This document shows positions 7,501-8,592 of a stretch of 8,592 nt of DNA, piece after piece. A program made the translations under genes and the position numbers. Within the stretch, counting starts at the first letter, position 1. Each line of letters begins with the position of its first letter. The stretch comes from an uncultured Ileibacterium sp. Its GTDB lineage: Bacteria; Bacillota; Clostridia; Peptostreptococcales; Anaerovoracaceae. The notes below the pieces were generated by a model. It saw only the letters and a program-made list of their open reading frames with translations, did no database searches and was not told the origin of the DNA. The DNA lies in NCBI GenBank assembly GCA_902488835.1, contig CABTXQ010000043.1:1-8592 (forward strand). Direction: 5' to 3'.

Positions 7501-8592
7501 AAATAATTATATCTACGCAATCTGGGCTCCTATCATCAATTACACAACTGATGGCAATGGACAAGTTAAGGAAGGCGAAAACTTTGTAGATAATACAAAA
7601 GAAGAAGTCGAACTTAAAGCAAATCCAAAGGGCACAGAAACAAAAGCAAAAGATGGATATAAATTTAGCCACTGGACAGCTGATAAAGAAATCACACTAA
7701 ATGATGGAACGAAAATTCCTGCTGGAGGAAAAATTACTGAAGAACAATTAAAACAAGCAGTAATCACAGAACCTCTAACCTTTAAAGCGAATTTTGTACA
7801 AGATGAATTTAAAGTAAAACATGAGTTTAAGGTTGCTGATGATTCTCCAGTAAAAGAAATGCCAGCTGAAGTAAAAACAGCTGTTAATGCTCAACTTCCG
7901 GAAGATAAAACAGCTAAAGATGGAAGCGTTGTTACTCCTACTGCTCCAACACAAACAGAAATAAAAGATACAGAAAATGATGGAACATGGAACTTCGAAG
8001 GCTATAAAGACCAAGATACAACTACAGACGAAGTAGACGCAAAAGTAAACGGAGCAGATGTAACATTCGAAGGAAGCTGGAAATTCACACCAAACAAACA
8101 TCAAGTAACTTACGAATACGTAAGTGGAACAGAAGGTAAAGAATTACCAGAAGCATTAAAAGCGAAAGCTCCAGCAGAAGTAACTGGAAAAGTAAAAGGT
8201 GATACAGTAACATCCCCAGTTCCAACTGGAAAAGACGCTGAATACAGAGATGATGTAAACAAGGGAACTTGGAAATTCAAATCTTTTGACAAAGATTCAG
8301 TAACAATTTCCAATAAAGACGAAAAAGTTACAGGAACATGGGAATTTACGCCAGATCCAGCAGAATACAATGTAAAACACGAATTTGTATCATCAACAGA
8401 AGGCAAAACTCTTCCAGACTCTGTTAAAGCTTTATTACCAAAAGAACAAACTGGTAAGAAAGATGGAGAAACTGTAACACCAACTGCTCCAACACAAACA
8501 GAAGTAGTAGATGCACAAAACGATGGAACATGGACATTCGAAGGCTACAAAGACCAAGATACAACTACAGACGAAGTAGACGCAAAAGTAAA
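4586..8592 (+). CDS. Giant secreted InlB B-repeat / SHIRT-domain surface protein (3' end beyond the window)
   Basis: The reading frame is open from ATG 4586 to the window edge (1335 codons). Residues 1-32 are a Sec signal peptide with a basic start, a hydrophobic core (12-29) and likely cleavage after SYA. InlB B-repeat-like (Listeria-Bacteroides repeat) modules are recognised by a G/H-W core and a closing 'YAxW' or similar strand. Their core tryptophans are at 88, 171, 249, 681, 775, 860, 946 and 1030, with end strands such as VYAVW (271-275), LYARW (800-804) and LYAQW (885-889). Between the third and fourth modules, residues about 278-632 are rich in Tyr, Trp and Asn and match nothing I recognise. 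From about 1075 come SHIRT domains: 1075-1171, 1173-1260 and 1261 onward (incomplete). SHIRT arrays form rigid stalks in streptococcal surface proteins, so the N-terminal part is probably held away from the cell. More repeats and a sorting signal should lie downstream. The ligand is unknown. Confidence 0.9.
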   Translation, partial: MKVKNKHFGRAPLFVLLAVVFFVFAGVQLSYANILFPKQGINEYHFYNDAKENKEKAEVIQKQIITNGKKLSDPGHVFKGQDKVLLKWQDETGNDIKFDTPIEITGNDRTVINVYPVFKNQVVITYHIYNKVDGKEEDKIFMTDTIARDDKDYKLPTDPTIYDTSKYFVHWSTSKDDSSGEYNDESLQKDLADGKKVIDLYAITVFKHKATFITGEDATFQEQILASNTSTLDKQPETPERPGYKFSHWSLTENGDPVDLSTYKLEKDITVYAVWTPIVVDYKFKVMVQNIDDDGYTFHEIISARGLNGDKTTLPYKGAENPDPKVAPSGPIVEDIATLTEKDGRFNSSYNSKDSNGEMNHNYTNSNTLDYPGFHLNEAKTAGEAETIKADGSTVVPVYMDRNVHTIWVYKNKSAIGYYQANWVNATDNNGNIHVDLRYGQSSDKWFNGLNKDYVYYMDKSIGSFYTKAPVMGDQDIYMYRVYAKGTKYQLRFVEWDPSKFNAQINSSDIATMQSTLGTMKEIGKRVSFQNSEWYMNWNGYKYRVYEPYNGNYQQITYSWVDKTDHVDDIEGFDPKKGDMSRDGLQSVNVNNPAFRDYMFAAGKNVGGYQNYTGTPYIENDTYVGFLFYIRKSYKINYYSGNKKITSKSYKYEAPVIDFGLDYKVGETKNPDNSKQVFKGWYKDSTFSVPYTAEDIKTMPAHDTNVYAKWESVEYKVTFHTNQNDYADNQYIEEVTNIPDSKTIYDGQYNNAKASEDNLPKPVKPNENAKEFLGWYEKNQYGRYIKANLHKPIKNNNTHLYARWIYEYLKLTYDLNLPSTDKVDGKAPTDKNSYIKDAKAQAQDVGAVKVNDGKKVFVGWSESKDGSTGLIKPSETVLMDKNKTLYAQWKEIKDAPLTKVTYDPNGGKGSQYTVDKIIVEDFHKVLDNDKDENLKYSREGYAFKGWSRDKAATKAEFQAGEEVNVNQLEENKNNYIYAIWAPIINYTTDGNGQVKEGENFVDNTKEEVELKANPKGTETKAKDGYKFSHWTADKEITLNDGTKIPAGGKITEEQLKQAVITEPLTFKANFVQDEFKVKHEFKVADDSPVKEMPAEVKTAVNAQLPEDKTAKDGSVVTPTAPTQTEIKDTENDGTWNFEGYKDQDTTTDEVDAKVNGADVTFEGSWKFTPNKHQVTYEYVSGTEGKELPEALKAKAPAEVTGKVKGDTVTSPVPTGKDAEYRDDVNKGTWKFKSFDKDSVTISNKDEKVTGTWEFTPDPAEYNVKHEFVSSTEGKTLPDSVKALLPKEQTGKKDGETVTPTAPTQTEVVDAQNDGTWTFEGYKDQDTTTDEVDAKV
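7937..8049 (+). repeat. Direct DNA repeat, copy 1 (A-type SHIRT domain)
   Basis: It aligns without gaps to 8480-8592, offset 543 bases (181 codons). By eye there are about 10 differences in 113 bases, and the last 46 bases are identical. Confidence 0.85.
8480..8592 (+). repeat. Direct DNA repeat, copy 2 (A-type SHIRT domain), running off the window
   Basis: This is the partner of 7937-8049. It continues to the last base of the window, so the repeat is longer than what is visible. Confidence 0.85.

Larger units (their letters stand above)
7802..8592 (+). repeat. SHIRT domain array, alternating A-B-A
   Basis: There are three consecutive SHIRT-type domains, each opening with VKHEF or VTYEY and closing with W-x-F-TP or its equivalent. 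The first and third are of one type (TPTAPTQTE ... EGYKDQDTTTDEVDAKV); the second is another type (TSPVPTGKDAEYRDD ... VTGTWEFTP). The order implies an A-B double unit. The third domain is cut by the window edge. Confidence 0.8.

Overview
The window comes from a low-GC Gram-positive bacterium. AT-rich coding, strong AGGAGG-type ribosome binding sites, Cna_B modules, a C-terminal cell-wall sorting signal and SHIRT repeats all fit. My best guess is a host-associated Gram-positive anaerobic coccus (Anaerococcus/Peptoniphilus-like) or a relative; the genus is inference, not read from a marker gene.

Layout. Bases 1-240 hold the decayed end of an IS3-family insertion sequence on the minus strand, with pieces of orfA and orfB joined by an internal deletion. 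Bases 310-3233 encode a wall-anchored surface protein: a right-handed beta-helix, three Cna_B domains and an NPSTG sorting motif. Its signal peptide is encoded in a different frame from the body of the gene, separated by a T6 run. A good intrinsic terminator follows at 3270-3307. From about 3340 to 4180 there is a block of visibly higher GC (near 50% in places, against roughly 30-40% around it). It carries the last codons of an unidentified gene, an intact YcxB-like membrane protein, and a truncated, frameshifted HigA-type antitoxin without its toxin. Bases 4179-4585 are noncoding and contain a plausible extended -10 promoter and a long imperfect leader hairpin just before a strong ribosome binding site. 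From 4586 to the window end (still open) runs a very large secreted protein with a signal peptide, about eight InlB B-repeat-like modules, an unassigned central region, and then SHIRT domains in a 181-residue double unit.

How it fits together. The two long genes encode different surface proteins of the same general class: a compact beta-helix head on a Cna_B stalk, and a longer repeat-built fibre. They appear to be separate transcription units, because a terminator and a foreign insertion lie between them. Mobile-element relics on the left and in the middle suggest a rearrangement-prone surface-protein locus. The T6 frameshift and the near-identical SHIRT repeats are two places where surface display could vary between cells or strains. 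No undescribed enzymatic or defence system can be supported; the most interesting points concern surface-protein variation and the leader structure.
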